From the NCBI GenBank assembly GCA_002427815.1, contig DIZF01000084.1, positions 1-53,443 of the forward strand: 53,443 nt of DNA, read 5' to 3'. The notes below the pieces were generated by a model, which was not told where the DNA came from, made no database searches, and saw only the letters and a list, made by a program, of their open reading frames with translations. Every line of letters begins with the position of its first letter. The first letter of the stretch is position 1. Source of the stretch: Ramlibacter tataouinensis (GTDB lineage: Bacteria; Pseudomonadota; Gammaproteobacteria; Burkholderiales; Burkholderiaceae_C). Both the position numbers and the translations under genes were made by a program. This document shows positions 52,440 to 53,443 of this stretch, piece after piece.

Positions 52440-53443
52440 ATGACCACTCGCATCTCCGATCTGCACATTGCGCGCGAGGACGTGCTGCCTTCGCCGCTGA
52501 CCTTGCGCGAAGAGCTGCCGTGCAGCGAAGCGCAGGCGGAGCACATCGCGCGCTCGCGTGAAACGGTGCGCAGCATCCTGCGCGGCCAGGACCCGCGGCT
52601 GCTGGTGATCGTGGGCCCCTGCTCGATTCACGATCCCGCGTCCGCCCTCGAATACGCCGGCCGCCTGCGCGAGCTGATGGCCCGCACCGCCGACGCCTTG
52701 TTCCCGGTGATGCGCGTCTACTTCGAGAAGCCGCGCACGCGAATGGGCTGGAAAGGCCTGATCTACGACCCCAGCCTGGACGGCGCCGGCGACATCGGGG
52801 CGGGTTTGCGGGCGGCGCGCCGCATCCTGCTGGAATGCGCGCGACTGGGCGTGCCCGCCGCTTCGGAGATTCTGGACCTGGTCACACCCCAGTATTACGC
52901 GGAGCTGCTGAGCTGGGGCGCGATCGGAGCGCGTACCGTCGAAAGCCCCTTGCACCGCCAGATGGCTTCCGCGCTGTCGGCGCCGCTGGGCTTCAAGAAC
53001 GCCACCAACGGCAGCGTGCAGGTGGCGATCGACGCCATCCATGTCGCGGCCCAGGAGCATCGCTTTCCGAGCATTTCGCTGGAAGGGCGCGCCATCGTGG
53101 TGACCACCACCGGCAACCCCGATGCGCATCTGGTGCTGCGCGGTGCCGGCAGTGCAACCAACTACGACGCCGCCAGCGTCGACAGCGCGGCGCGGGCCCT
53201 GGCCGAAGCGGGCCTGGCGCCACGGCTGCTGGTCGACTGCAGCCACGGCAACAGCGCCAAGGATTACCGGCGTCAACCCGAGGTCGCGGCGGATATCGCA
53301 CGGCAACTGGCGAGCGGCTCCCAGGCCATCGCGGGCATCCTGCTGGAAAGCCATCTGGTCGCCGGCCGCCAGGACATAGTCGCCGGCCGTTCGGGCCTGC
53401 GCTATGGCCAGAGCGTCACCGACGGGTGCATCGGCTGGGACGA
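52440..53443 (+). CDS. class I 3-deoxy-7-phosphoheptulonate synthase, 3' end beyond the window
   Basis: DAHP synthase condenses phosphoenolpyruvate and erythrose-4-phosphate at the entry of the shikimate pathway. The 334 codons present include the N-terminal regulatory extension typical of AroF/G/H. They also include VGPCSIHDPASALEYAGRL (metal and PEP site), RVYFEKPRTRMGWKGL, LLVDCSHGNSAKDYRRQ and the late ESHLVAGRQD. The frame is still open at the last base (GCIGWD), so about 20 codons are missing. Feedback type (Phe, Tyr or Trp) cannot be told from this. It follows the PanE-type gene by 28 bases. Confidence 0.95.
   Translation, partial: MTTRISDLHIAREDVLPSPLTLREELPCSEAQAEHIARSRETVRSILRGQDPRLLVIVGPCSIHDPASALEYAGRLRELMARTADALFPVMRVYFEKPRTRMGWKGLIYDPSLDGAGDIGAGLRAARRILLECARLGVPAASEILDLVTPQYYAELLSWGAIGARTVESPLHRQMASALSAPLGFKNATNGSVQVAIDAIHVAAQEHRFPSISLEGRAIVVTTTGNPDAHLVLRGAGSATNYDAASVDSAARALAEAGLAPRLLVDCSHGNSAKDYRRQPEVAADIARQLASGSQAIAGILLESHLVAGRQDIVAGRSGLRYGQSVTDGCIGWD

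Overview
The window is high-GC bacterial chromosome, about 53.4 kb and almost fully coding. Protein signatures and gene neighbourhoods point to a betaproteobacterium of the order Burkholderiales, most like Comamonadaceae. Supporting features are uvrA divergent from an MFS gene with ssb next to it, a CHCC zinc-finger gene just after ilvE, a TcuA/TcuB pair, a tripartite TRAP transporter, and the Comamonadaceae-type proteins encoded by the decayed genes. The assignment comes from recognising proteins, not from a database search. I saw no rRNA, tRNA, CRISPR array, insertion sequence or phage gene.

Left part (1-13 kb). Two tiny minus-strand genes end at a strong terminator. They are followed by a run of intact metabolic genes interspersed with broken ones. 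The broken ones are a patatin-like gene with two in-frame stops, a collapsed outer-membrane-type gene, a degraded extra 3' end of corA, the 3' end of a second pntB, and a metallophosphoesterase reduced to its two ends. The intact genes are corA, a three-gene methylthioadenosine salvage operon (mtnP, a FucA-like class II aldolase, mtnA) whose content fits the DHAP-type shunt, fadD, and pntAB. The pntAB pair is flanked by remnants that look like scars of replacement of an older pntAB.

Middle part (13-31 kb). A Nudix gene is followed by a minus-strand LysR-tcuA-tcuB-SDR cluster that faces a MaoC/hydratase-like gene. Then come mnmA/ssb (convergent, one base apart), an MFS transporter, uvrA with an overlapping EamA exporter gene, a TPP riboswitch with thiC, pyrF with a small membrane-protein gene, and a second EamA gene. 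The following 600-bp gap carries two inverted copies of a palindromic repeat.

Central feature (31-37 kb). Four minus-strand genes encode a pyruvate/2-oxoacid:ferredoxin oxidoreductase rearranged into two fused polypeptides (gamma-delta and alpha-beta), followed by both subunits of an NfnAB-type ferredoxin:NADP oxidoreductase. A perfect FNR/Anr box lies upstream at exactly the class II distance from a plausible -10 element. Together they suggest an oxygen-controlled route from 2-oxoacid through ferredoxin to NADP(H). This is the most interesting system in the window.

Right part (37-53 kb). This holds a TRAP transporter operon, an AmpG-family permease, a CpxRA-like two-component system with a perfect CpxR-type box upstream, and a DUF2845 protein. 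Next come waaF with a duplicated start region, a zinc-finger protein with ilvE, a gamma-carbonic-anhydrase-like protein, a transglutaminase-like protein and a small membrane protein. The window closes with radA, a nitrilase, a CHMI-type isomerase, a PanE-type reductase and a class I DAHP synthase gene cut off by the window end.
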